The notes under the pieces were generated by a model, which was given only the letters and a program-made list of their open reading frames with translations, did not search any database and was not told the origin of the DNA. The translations under genes and the position numbers were made by a program. A stretch of 42,934 nucleotides of DNA, from contig MFOT01000015.1 in assembly GCA_001782475.1 (NCBI GenBank), positions 1-42,934 of the forward strand. The letters run 5' to 3'. This stretch comes from Candidatus Levybacteria bacterium RIFCSPLOWO2_01_FULL_38_21. Lineage in GTDB: Bacteria > Patescibacteriota > Microgenomatia > Levybacterales > UBA12049. Below are positions 1 through 7,262 of this stretch, piece by piece (within the stretch, counting starts at the first letter, position 1; each line of letters starts with the position of its first letter).

Positions 1-372
1 ATTATAAACAAAGATAATATTTTAAAATTTAAGAGGAGCTCTTATCTTATAAATACTGCCCGTGGCGGATTAATAGAAACAGAAGCAATACTTCTTGGAC
101 TTGATCAGGGGATTCTTGAGGGCGTAGGACTTGATGTATTGGAAGAAGAAGATGAACTGCATGAAGAGGTATCAATTTTAACTAAAGCTTCCCAACAGAA
201 TATTAATTTAAAAACCTTACTATACGACCACATACTAATCAGACATCCAAAAGTAATTGTTACCCCCCATAATGCCTTTAATTCAAAGGAGGCTATGGAA
301 AGAATTTTAAATACAACAATTAAAAATATAAAATCATTTATAAAAAATAAACCTATTAATATAGCAGAGTGA
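1..372 (+). CDS. D-2-hydroxyacid dehydrogenase, C-terminal part
   Basis: Open from the window edge, so the N-terminal part is missing. The visible 123 residues are the end of the NAD-binding domain and the C-terminal catalytic lobe of the D-isomer-specific 2-hydroxyacid dehydrogenase family. The stretch NTARGGLI near residue 18 is the family hallmark after the cofactor site, LDVLEEE follows, and VTPHNAFNS near residue 88 carries the expected catalytic His. Members reduce 2-keto acids with NAD(P)H, for example pyruvate to D-lactate. The substrate cannot be fixed from this fragment; D-lactate dehydrogenase fits a fermentative CPR lifestyle by inference. Its TGA stop overlaps the GTG start of the enolase-like gene (GTGA), so the two are probably translationally coupled. 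Confidence 0.85.
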   Translation: MINKDNILKFKRSSYLINTARGGLIETEAILLGLDQGILEGVGLDVLEEEDELHEEVSILTKASQQNINLKTLLYDHILIRHPKVIVTPHNAFNSKEAMERILNTTIKNIKSFIKNKPINIAE

Positions 373-1415
373 AAATTAAAGATCTGGAACCAGACAAGGC
401 TTTAGCTTCATTAGGCAGCGAAACCGTAAAAGTTGTTATAAAACTTGAAAATAGAGAAACGGCAGATGTTTCAATTCCGACTGGCATTTCTGCAGGAAAA
501 TATGAGGCACGTAAGGTTTCGGCAGATGAGGGAATATATCAAATTCAGAAAATCAAACACCTGATTATTAATCACAATTGGACACAAGAAACATTAGATG
601 CCCAGCTTGAGGATTTATCTCTGGGTGCAAATGCCTCCCTGGCAATATCGGCATCTTTTTGGAAAGCAATATCAAGAATCAATTATAAGCAAAAACTTAA
701 GTTTCCAAAGCTCATGCTTCTTCTTTTTGAAGGAGGAAAACATGGAAATCCAAATATTTCCATGCAGGAGTTTATGATTATAGAGGAATCTTTAAAAGAT
801 GCCATAGAAGATTTTAGAAGATTGAGAAATTTTTTGGAAAAAAAAGGGCTCGAGAGTACTGTTGGAGCAGAGGGTGGATTTTCGCCTCTTAGCTTTAACG
901 ATATTCAGGCACTTAAGACAATAGAAAAAATTTTTCCAAATAGACAAATAGCTCTTGATGCGGCAGCAAGTTTTAAAAAAGGAACTATACCAGATTATGA
1001 TCTTATTCTTTCGAAATACAAAATTGCGTCTTTGGAAGATCCTTTTTCGGACGAAGAATGGGATCTTTGGGTAAAATTTTGTACGAGATTCGGTAAAAGA
1101 GTTATGATAGTTGGAGATGATCTTACGGCTACCAACACCGAAAGAATTAATAAAGCAGTTAGTCTTAGGGCAATTAACGCTGTTGTTATAAAACCCAACC
1201 AAAACGGTACAATTTCTGGGACCATTAAAGCTGCAGAAATTGCTAAAAAGGGGAATATAAAAATCGTAGTTTCTCATAGGGGAGAAGAAACTATAGACAA
1301 TTGGATTGTTGATTTTGCAATAAAGATAGAAGCTGATTTTGTTAAATTCGGCGGAATGGATCGTGGGGAAAGAATAGCAAAATACAATAGGCTGTCCGAG
1401 CTTGGAATGGTTTAA
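369..1415 (+). CDS. eno: short, divergent enolase
   Basis: A 348-residue enolase-superfamily protein, about 70 residues shorter than normal enolase. Enolase converts 2-phosphoglycerate to phosphoenolpyruvate in glycolysis. Family motifs appear in order: substrate loop GISAGKYEA (39-47), SLGANASLAIS (84-94), H125 and QEFMI with E134, AEGGFSP with E168, the metal ligands D197 (LDAAAS), E223 (LEDP) and D250 (GDDL), catalytic K275 (IKPNQ), H303 (VSHR) and K326 (VKFGG). All residues I would require for catalysis are therefore present. The usual N-terminal LDSRGNPT motif is gone, and the segment between D197 and E223 is much shorter. The start is GTG, overlapping the previous stop. It could be a true enolase or a relative with another substrate. 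Confidence 0.8.
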   Translation: MKIKDLEPDKALASLGSETVKVVIKLENRETADVSIPTGISAGKYEARKVSADEGIYQIQKIKHLIINHNWTQETLDAQLEDLSLGANASLAISASFWKAISRINYKQKLKFPKLMLLLFEGGKHGNPNISMQEFMIIEESLKDAIEDFRRLRNFLEKKGLESTVGAEGGFSPLSFNDIQALKTIEKIFPNRQIALDAAASFKKGTIPDYDLILSKYKIASLEDPFSDEEWDLWVKFCTRFGKRVMIVGDDLTATNTERINKAVSLRAINAVVIKPNQNGTISGTIKAAEIAKKGNIKIVVSHRGEETIDNWIVDFAIKIEADFVKFGGMDRGERIAKYNRLSELGMV

Positions 1416-1451
1416 TCGAAAATTCATTTACAATAAATATATAAGTTATTA

Positions 1452-1457
1452 TATAAT
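1452..1457 (+). promoter_or_regulatory. -10 box TATAAT for the small basic protein
   Basis: A consensus -10 hexamer ends exactly 6 nt before the ATG at 1464. Transcription would start at or next to the start codon, giving a leaderless mRNA. A weak -35 (TTTACA at 1427-1432) lies a little far upstream. Confidence 0.5.
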
Positions 1458-1463
1458 GAGCTT

Positions 1464-1655
1464 ATGGCAGGCAAGTCTACCTCAAAGATTCTGCCCAAGA
1501 AGCCCACCTTAAAAAGAAAGTATAAAAACGGTGGCATGATTTATCTTCAAAAAGGTTATGTAAGGAAAAAGACGGGCAAATATGTTAATTCTCATTTTAA
1601 AACTAAACCGGACGATAATATTCGAAACAATAGGAAGTATATTTTAGGATATTAA
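1464..1655 (+). CDS. small basic hypothetical protein
   Basis: 63 residues, rich in Lys and Arg. The second half (YVRKKTGKYV, then HFKTKPD and NN) resembles a short motif common in small bacterial proteins of unknown role, of the pattern GY.RKDG.YV..HYR..PD....NN. No membrane segment or signal peptide is visible. It stands alone between the enolase-like gene and the CAP-domain gene. The start is chosen because a TATAAT box ends 6 nt upstream. I assign no function. Confidence 0.6.
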   Translation: MAGKSTSKILPKKPTLKRKYKNGGMIYLQKGYVRKKTGKYVNSHFKTKPDDNIRNNRKYILGY

Positions 1656-1735
1656 ATCATAAAGGGTGTGCAATATAAGCGTTGATTCTAAAATAGATAT
1701 TTATCGGTCTTTAGGCTTGTAAAAAAGTAAAATAA

Positions 1736-1764
1736 TTGGACAAATATCAAAAAGTTAGTAATAC
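1736..1764 (+). promoter_or_regulatory. promoter of the CAP-domain gene
   Basis: TTGGAC (1736-1741), 17-nt spacer, TAATAC (1759-1764), then 6 nt to the TTG start at 1771. The spacing supports both the TTG start and leaderless transcription. Confidence 0.5.
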
Positions 1765-1770
1765 CAGAAA

Positions 1771-2421
1771 TTGAGTAAACTAACCTTGGGTCATCTAATA
1801 AACAAATTTAATAAAAATACATTAAAGATAAAGCCCAGCTCTTTAATTTTAGTTGTACTTCCTTTTCTTTTGTTGATTGCCAGTTTTTCAAAGAATACTT
1901 TTAGTGTTATTAAGATAAATAAAGAAATTGCGCAAGGAACTCGGGCAAGTACAGCATTGAATATACCAACTCCCACTGTTGTTTCAACTACACGTCCAAC
2001 TCAAACGCCGACTAAGATTCCTCTTCCCACCCCTTTTCAAACTCAAGCTGCTCAGCCTTCAAATAATCAAGATTTATCAAGTGCAGTTAACGCTTTTAGA
2101 AGTAAAAACGGATTAGGCGCGCTTTTATCAGACAACACCTTGTGTTCTATAGCGCAAAATAGAATTAATGAGAATGCAGCATTAGGACAACTTGATAACC
2201 ATGCGGGACTTGATAAATACTTTAGGGGACAAGCAGAATTTAAATCTATGGGAGAAAATTTGCACTGGGCGACCTACAGCGAAACAGCAACAGAAATTGT
2301 TGAAAACGGGTGGGCAAAATCACCGGGGCATTTGGCAAATATGCTTGATTCCAAATGGCAGTATGGATGCGGAGGACAGGCAGGATCATACTTTGCCTCC
2401 TTCATTTTCGGATCAAAATAA
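1771..2421 (+). CDS. membrane-anchored CAP (SCP/PR-1) domain protein
   Basis: 216 residues. A hydrophobic segment at about 24-42 is a signal anchor, a Thr/Pro-rich linker spans about 66-95, and the rest is a CAP domain. CAP hallmarks are the first His in NHAGLD, GENLHWA with the Glu, and a second His in SPGHLANML. Such proteins are extracytoplasmic; in bacteria (YkwD-like) their activity is mostly unknown. The start is TTG, chosen because no ATG precedes the anchor and because a promoter ends 6 nt upstream. The stop is followed within 25 nt by the NUDIX start. Confidence 0.8.
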   Translation: MSKLTLGHLINKFNKNTLKIKPSSLILVVLPFLLLIASFSKNTFSVIKINKEIAQGTRASTALNIPTPTVVSTTRPTQTPTKIPLPTPFQTQAAQPSNNQDLSSAVNAFRSKNGLGALLSDNTLCSIAQNRINENAALGQLDNHAGLDKYFRGQAEFKSMGENLHWATYSETATEIVENGWAKSPGHLANMLDSKWQYGCGGQAGSYFASFIFGSK

Positions 2422-2428
2422 AAACTTC

Positions 2429-2437
2429 TGTTATAAT
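2429..2437 (+). promoter_or_regulatory. extended -10 box for the NUDIX gene
   Basis: TGTTATAAT, an extended -10 (TGn plus TATAAT), ends 6 nt before the ATG at 2444. No good -35 is seen, as is usual for extended -10 promoters. Confidence 0.5.
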
Positions 2438-2443
2438 TCTTTC

Positions 2444-2878
2444 ATGAGAAAAGGAGTAGACCATATTGGGATTGGTGTTGTTTTCTTTTGTCATAATGGC
2501 AAAGGGAAATTTATAATGAGTAAAAGATCCAAAAAAACTCGCGATGAGCATGGCAAATGGGATCCGGGAGGAGGAGGTATGAAATTTGGGGAATCCATCG
2601 ATGGTGCATTAAAAAGAGAAGTAAAAGAAGAATACTGCACGAATATAATTGAATCGGAATTTTTAGGATTTAGAGATGTTCACAGAACAGACGAAAAAGG
2701 AAATAAAACCCATTGGATTGCTTTAGATTTTAAAGTTTTTGTAGATGAAAATAAGGTTAGAAACGGGGAGCCAAAAGCACATGAGGAAATCGGATGGTTT
2801 TCTCTAAATAATTTACCTAACCCACTTCATTCTCAATTCCCAAATTTCATAAAGAAGTATAGAAAATTTTTAATTTAG
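2444..2878 (+). CDS. NUDIX hydrolase
   Basis: 144 residues from ATG 2444. The frame stays open further upstream but would then run through the CAP gene, so the internal ATG just after the promoter is preferred. The Nudix box is clear: G then E of FGES, then REVKEEY with the metal-binding Glu residues, the final Gly being replaced by Cys. The preceding KWDPGGGGMKFGE is typical. NUDIX enzymes hydrolyse nucleoside diphosphates linked to another group, often to clean up damaged or excess nucleotides. The substrate cannot be told. Confidence 0.85.
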   Translation: MRKGVDHIGIGVVFFCHNGKGKFIMSKRSKKTRDEHGKWDPGGGGMKFGESIDGALKREVKEEYCTNIIESEFLGFRDVHRTDEKGNKTHWIALDFKVFVDENKVRNGEPKAHEEIGWFSLNNLPNPLHSQFPNFIKKYRKFLI

Positions 2879-2961
2879 CTTTCTTACTGTTTGGTTGCAC
2901 CTACAAGAGTTGCCGTTTGAAGATTTTTTTCCGGTGGATTATCCATTCCTGTAATTATACA

Positions 2962-3612
2962 TCACTTGCCCGTTTTTACTGCAGGAACCGAAATTTTTGT
3001 AACAGTCAGGAATGCAATGAGAAATGGAATAATGTAAAGAATACTTCCCCATCCAATCCAATTCATATATTGTCTGAGCGTTTCGTTTGTTTTATCAATA
3101 AAATTAAAGTCTACGATATGCCATAACTGTACATTTTTGATATGCATTACGTATTCATGAATTATTTTCGGGATGGAAATACACGCAATAACAATTCCCC
3201 AAATAGCTCTTGATTTTGAAATAATATGTCTGCTGCTTACATGTGTAAAGATTAGATACCAGATAAAAAAATTTTCGAAAACATTAGGAAAGAAAAATAA
3301 AAGAGGTTTTATATGAAAAAGAAAATAGAGAAGCACACCGCTTGTTCTGAAAGCGTAAAAAAATACCGCAATCTTTTTTGCTGTTTTGTCTTTCCAGCCT
3401 CTGACTGTTATTATTGCTACGGTCAAATACGTTATATCCATTGCCTTGTCCCACACCTGGTAAACGTCGTAACTGAAGCTTTTTGAGGTATGCAGAAAAT
3501 CCCAATCATATCCATCCAAAAGCGCGGATAACAAGATACCCAAAAGAGGCCACTTAAAAATCAATAATGCAGCACCGATTCGAATCAAAGAGAATACTAC
3601 AAAAGATTCCAT
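2962..3612 (-). CDS. multi-pass membrane protein, unknown
   Basis: 216 residues with about six hydrophobic segments and many aromatic residues (FFFPNVFENFFIWYL). A charged loop follows the first two segments (DGYDWDF). No family is recognised and no catalytic motif stands out. It is convergent with the NUDIX gene, and downstream of a small hairpin near 3619-3635. It follows the DUF3175 gene on the same strand with a 32-nt gap and may be cotranscribed with it. Confidence 0.6.
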   Translation of the reverse strand: MESFVVFSLIRIGAALLIFKWPLLGILLSALLDGYDWDFLHTSKSFSYDVYQVWDKAMDITYLTVAIITVRGWKDKTAKKIAVFFYAFRTSGVLLYFLFHIKPLLFFFPNVFENFFIWYLIFTHVSSRHIISKSRAIWGIVIACISIPKIIHEYVMHIKNVQLWHIVDFNFIDKTNETLRQYMNWIGWGSILYIIPFLIAFLTVTKISVPAVKTGK

Positions 3613-3644
3613 ATAAAAAGCATATTCCCTATGCTCTACTTGTC

Positions 3645-3923
3645 TTATCTATTATACAATTTCCTAAGCTCGATTTTTGTTTTCTCAAGCATCTTCTTTC
3701 TTTCGGGCTTTAAGTTTTTTCCAGTCCTGTTGATATAAAAATTAAGCATGCTCATTGCAGATTGAAATGGAGTAGTTTTCCGTCTTGTGCTTTCGTCTGC
3801 TGAGCGTTTAAGACTTTCGGCTATCCTTTTGGGATCATCCCAGGTAAATACTCCTTTTTCCAGATCAAGTGCAATACTAGTCTTTGTAACCTCATCTGAC
3901 CAGTATTCTTTCTTCCCTGTCAT
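3645..3923 (-). CDS. DUF3175 family protein
   Basis: 92 residues, full length for DUF3175. The characteristic order is present: YWSDEVT, LDLEKGVFTWDDP, IAESLKRSADEST, SAMSMLNFYINRTGKNL, then a basic helix. The family is small, soluble and found in diverse bacteria; no function is established. The promoter is an extended -10 at 3933-3941, placing the transcript start a couple of bases before the ATG. Confidence 0.85.
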   Translation of the reverse strand: MTGKKEYWSDEVTKTSIALDLEKGVFTWDDPKRIAESLKRSADESTRRKTTPFQSAMSMLNFYINRTGKNLKPERKKMLEKTKIELRKLYNR

Positions 3924-3932
3924 GATAAACTT

Positions 3933-3941
3933 ATTTTACCA
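3933..3941 (-). promoter_or_regulatory. extended -10 box for the DUF3175 gene
   Basis: On the minus strand TGGTAAAAT ends 9 nt before the ATG at 3923. A clear -35 is not seen. Confidence 0.4.
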
Positions 3942-4013
3942 CTAAAGAAAAATCTCCAAAGCAAATTTAAGATATTTTCTGATATAATCAACATCAATGA
4001 AAGAAGGAATTGA

Positions 4014-4193
4014 TTATTTTTTGGAAATTAAAGCGTACAAGTGTCCCAAGAGACTTAACCCCAAAAGAGCAAGTCCCCAGCGAACCGGATGAGGGTTTAT
4101 AATTGGTGAAGTAATTAAAATTCCTATACCTATGCCACCAATTACATGAACTATTGAATTATATCCTACGTGTTTTTGGAAATAGTCGGACAT
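4014..4193 (-). CDS. 59-residue mini membrane protein
   Basis: A soluble N-terminus (MSDYFQKHVGYN), a Gly-rich hydrophobic helix (HVIGGIGIGILI), a short polar turn (NPHPVRWG) and a second helix (LALLGLSLLGHLYAL). The same plan (His, then GxGxG helix, turn with Trp-Gly, second helix) occurs in the divergent 4387-4554 gene, so I infer they are related. Upstream is an unusually long Shine-Dalgarno match (AAAGGAGGTGATC, 4208-4220), but it sits about 19 nt from the ATG, longer than normal. Function unknown. Confidence 0.6.
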   Translation of the reverse strand: MSDYFQKHVGYNSIVHVIGGIGIGILITSPIINPHPVRWGLALLGLSLLGHLYALISKK

Positions 4194-4275
4194 TTTTTTG
4201 TACGTAAGATCACCTCCTTTAAACCCATTCTACTTTTACTTTAATACTAATTTTGATACCAAGTCAAATCTAAGG

Positions 4276-4308
4276 TCATCTCACCTCTAAGGTGGGATAG
4301 CTTTGCAT
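4276..4308 (-). other. possible 10-codon leader ORF
   Basis: On the minus strand a strong ribosome site (AAGGAGGAG, 4319-4327) precedes ATG at 4308 by 10 nt. The frame encodes MQSYPTLEVR and stops at 4276. It lies upstream of the 59-residue protein gene, and its codons overlap a hairpin. It may be a leader peptide, or chance in an SD-rich gap. Confidence 0.25.
4278..4298. repeat. hairpin with CACCTC-AGGTG core
   Basis: Nine-base arms (ATCTCACCT / AGGTGGGAT, one wobble) around a CTA loop. The 13-nt core CACCTCTAAGGTG (4282-4294) differs by one base from the central unit of the repeat at 12531-12593. It sits between two divergent mini genes and could be an operator, an RNA hairpin or a copy of that repeat. 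Confidence 0.6.
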
Positions 4309-4325
4309 AATAATTTTTCTCCTCC

Positions 4326-4355
4326 TTGATTATTTTTAAAAGATATGTCTAAGAT
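4326..4355 (+). promoter_or_regulatory. possible promoter of the 55-residue protein
   Basis: TTGATT (4326-4331), 18-nt spacer, TAAGAT (4350-4355). It would give a leader of about 25 nt containing the strong SD (GAGGAGGTGAT) just before ATG 4387. Confidence 0.35.
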
Positions 4356-4386
4356 AGAGTAGGATAAGAGAGGAGGTGATTATTAA

Positions 4387-4554
4387 ATGAATGCGAAAAC
4401 GAAAGAGTGCTTTAAGCCCCATGTTTTAATGCACAGTTTATTTGGACTGGGACTTGGAATAGTTCTTGTTGCGCTTATCCCATCTCTTAACGTGGCTTGG
4501 CTTGGGCTTGTTTTAATGGTAATAGCTGTGGTGTTGGATTTTGTGCGCAAGTAA
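4387..4554 (+). CDS. 55-residue mini membrane protein
   Basis: Two hydrophobic helices separated by a short turn: HSLFGLGLGIVLVALIP, then LNVAWLGLVLMVIAVVL, ending in the basic FVRK. The layout matches the divergent minus-strand mini protein. A near-perfect Shine-Dalgarno (GAGGAGGTGAT) lies 10 nt before ATG, much stronger than for other genes here. The YvlD-like gene follows 19 nt downstream on the same strand and may belong to the same transcript. No function can be assigned. Confidence 0.65.
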   Translation: MNAKTKECFKPHVLMHSLFGLGLGIVLVALIPSLNVAWLGLVLMVIAVVLDFVRK

Positions 4555-4573
4555 AAAATCTTAACAGAAATTT

Positions 4574-4903
4574 ATGAGTATTTTGCTAAATTGGTTAGTT
4601 AGCGCCTTGGTTATAATAAGTGCAGCATATATCTTACCGGGAGTTCATGTGGCAAGCTTTATGACTGCTCTTGTAACAGCGCTTGTTTTGGGTATTATAA
4701 ACGCGATTCTCAAACCTATACTTATTATTCTTACACTTCCAATTAATTTTCTGACTTTGGGGTTATTTACTCTTATAATTAATACACTCTTGATTCTTCT
4801 TGCGGCAAAAATTGTCCCCGGATTTAGAGTTGATGGGTTCTGGTGGGCTCTTCTTTTCGGAATAGCCCTTTCAGTAGCAAACTCCGTCCTAAACAAATTA
4901 TGA
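4574..4903 (+). CDS. YvlD / phage holin 4 superfamily membrane protein
   Basis: 109 residues with four hydrophobic segments. The pattern ILPGVHVASFMTALVTALVLGIINAILKP, then LTLPINFLTLGLFTLIIN and PGFRVDGFWWALL is typical of the YvlD family (Phage_holin_4_2 in domain databases). Despite the database name these are ordinary small membrane proteins, often envelope-stress linked; function unsettled. Its TGA stop overlaps the ATG of sodN (ATGA), so the two are translationally coupled. Confidence 0.8.
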   Translation: MSILLNWLVSALVIISAAYILPGVHVASFMTALVTALVLGIINAILKPILIILTLPINFLTLGLFTLIINTLLILLAAKIVPGFRVDGFWWALLFGIALSVANSVLNKL

Positions 4904-5352
4904 AAAGAATTATATTATTTATTTCAAAATTACTGCCGAGTCAGAGAGTATTTGCGCATTGCGATGTACCATGCGGAATTTATGATCCAAAACCTGCACA
5001 AATTGCCGCTGCTACAGTTTTTAAGATGGTTGAGAAAATTCAAAATGATCTACTAAAAGATAACCCAACAGTCCAAGATAGAAATGCATTCGTCAGAATG
5101 GTATTAACAAAAGAAGAACACACAAGAAAATGCAAAGAAGAACTTCTTATACTTTGGACTGATTATTTCAAAACTGAACATATTTCGTTATTTCCAAATC
5201 TTCATGAAACATTTTGGAAAGCAGCAAAACTTTGTTCTAAAAATAAACAGGAAGTAAGTCTTGAGGCAGCGCAAGAATTGGTTAAAGCAGTCGATGAAAT
5301 AGCAGAAATGTTTAAAAAAGCAGCGTCAGACGCGGCTAAGGCTTCAAAATAG
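4900..5352 (+). CDS. sodN: nickel superoxide dismutase precursor
   Basis: 150 residues starting at ATG 4900 in the overlap with the previous stop. Residues 20-28 are HCDVPCGIY, the nickel-hook signature of Ni-SOD: the new N-terminal His after cleavage, Cys2 and Cys6 ligands, Pro5 and Tyr9. The first 19 residues form a propeptide that must be removed, leaving about 131 residues, slightly longer than the about 117 of Streptomyces SodN. The rest is helical (four-helix bundle in the family). The enzyme dismutes superoxide to oxygen and peroxide. The next gene encodes the matching protease, overlapping by one base, which supports the call strongly. Confidence 0.93.
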   Translation: MKRIILFISKLLPSQRVFAHCDVPCGIYDPKPAQIAAATVFKMVEKIQNDLLKDNPTVQDRNAFVRMVLTKEEHTRKCKEELLILWTDYFKTEHISLFPNLHETFWKAAKLCSKNKQEVSLEAAQELVKAVDEIAEMFKKAASDAAKASK

Positions 5353-5648
5353 TGAGTTTTAATATCTTCAATTTTTTTCCACTCCAGAAATTTCGCATAG
5401 AAGAAAACAGCATGAGTCCGTTTCTCAAACCTGGAGATACAGTCCTAATTTCCAGATTTGGAAAAATAAAAATTGGAGATGTGGTTGTTTTTGAAGTTAA
5501 TGACAAACATTATGTAAAACGTATCGAAAAAATAAAAGGAGATAAATATTTTTTGACAGGAGACAATAAAAAAGAAAGTATAGACAGCAGAAGGTTTGGA
5601 TGGATCGAAAAAAAGGATATAATTGGAAAAGTCATTGCCAATTTTTAA
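5352..5648 (+). CDS. sodX: Ni-SOD maturation protease, S24/S26 type
   Basis: 98 residues from a GTG start that overlaps the sodN stop by one base. It has the signal-peptidase fold signature: ENSMSPFLKPGDTVLI with the catalytic Ser, KIGDVVVFE, and HYVKRIEKIKGD with the general-base Lys, then LTGDN. No membrane segment is evident, unlike LepB. Such proteins (SodX/CbiX-type annotation: nickel-type superoxide dismutase maturation protease) cleave the Ni-SOD propeptide before the His of the nickel hook. Adjacency to sodN makes this role likely. Confidence 0.88.
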   Translation: MSFNIFNFFPLQKFRIEENSMSPFLKPGDTVLISRFGKIKIGDVVVFEVNDKHYVKRIEKIKGDKYFLTGDNKKESIDSRRFGWIEKKDIIGKVIANF

Positions 5649-5703
5649 TTTTTATTTTTCAATTTTCAATGAAAATTTTAAATTTAAAATTTCAAATTTA
5701 GGT
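5641..5703. repeat. degenerate heptanucleotide tract, 9 units
   Basis: Nine consecutive 7-nt units in strict phase, starting ATTTTTA and passing through ATTTTCA to TTTCAAA. The left half is T-rich and the right half is its approximate inverse, so it can also fold. It begins at the sodX stop and ends at the base before the methyltransferase ATG. Confidence 0.85.
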
Positions 5704-6224
5704 ATGAATTTTATTCTTTTTAACCTAGTAATTATTTTAGTCGTAATTATCCTGTTTGTCGTATTGTCGTGGGTTTGGCCGCCGAATAGTCCATGGGCGC
5801 CGTGGTGGAGAACAAACAGAAAAACTGCTCGGGCAATTTGTAAACTTGCCGGCATATCAAAAAAAGACATAGTTTATGATCTTGGATCAGGAGATGGAAC
5901 TTTTCTTATAACAGCAGCAAAAGAGTTTGACGTGAAGGGCATGGGAATAGAGATTGAGCCGACTCGTTATTTTATTTCAAAAATTAGGATTATTCTCAAT
6001 AATTTGTCTCCCAAAGTCATGATAAAACGGAAAAATTTTTTTGATGAGAATTTATCAGAAGCAACGGTTGTTGTGGTCTATCTTGTTCCAAAAACATTAG
6101 ATCTTTTATTACCAAAATTCGAAAAAGAACTCAGAAAAGGAACAAGAATTGTAAGTTATAAATACCAACTAAATCTCAAATCTCAAATCTCAAATCTCAA
6201 AAATAACCTGTTTCTTTACAGGAT

Positions 6225-6228
<4 letters not shown>
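5704..6228 (+). CDS. membrane-anchored SAM-dependent methyltransferase
   Basis: 174 residues from ATG 5704; an upstream in-frame start would translate the heptamer tract and is not preferred. An N-terminal membrane segment is followed by PPNSPWAPWW, motif I VYDLGSGDG with GTFLITAA, then GIEIEP (acidic end of strand 2) and a VVVYLVP stretch. This plan resembles the one-TM lysine methyltransferases of the FAM173/ATPSCKMT type; the bacterial substrate is unknown. The C-terminal region contains (AAATCTC)4, which replaces the expected sequence with NLKSQISNLK before the terminal LFLYRI. The last four bases overlap the convergent FemAB gene. Confidence 0.8.
6171..6198. repeat. (AAATCTC)4 inside the methyltransferase gene
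   Basis: Four perfect heptamers. Because 7 is not a multiple of 3, the coding frame cycles through all three readings of the unit. Confidence 0.95.

Positions 6229-7258
<1,030 letters not shown>

Positions 7259-7262
<4 letters not shown>

Noticed and set aside
792-1427. Long minus-strand open frame opposite the enolase-like gene
   Set aside because: It is the antisense shadow of a gene with clear enolase motifs; its own product shows only Ile/Phe/Asn-rich low-quality sequence.
2192-2443. N-terminal extension of the NUDIX frame
   Set aside because: This part lies inside the CAP-domain gene in another frame and has no Nudix similarity; an extended -10 box precedes ATG 2444.
4574-4903. Phage holin
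   Set aside because: The domain name suggests it, but the YvlD family is chromosomal and no phage genes are nearby.
5623-5703. Upstream start for the methyltransferase
   Set aside because: It would translate the end of sodX and the heptamer tract; ATG 5704 begins directly at the membrane helix.
6171-6198. Possible CRISPR or iteron array
   Set aside because: The 7-nt units have no spacers, and the same type of tract occurs in many genes; no cas or replication-initiator gene is present.
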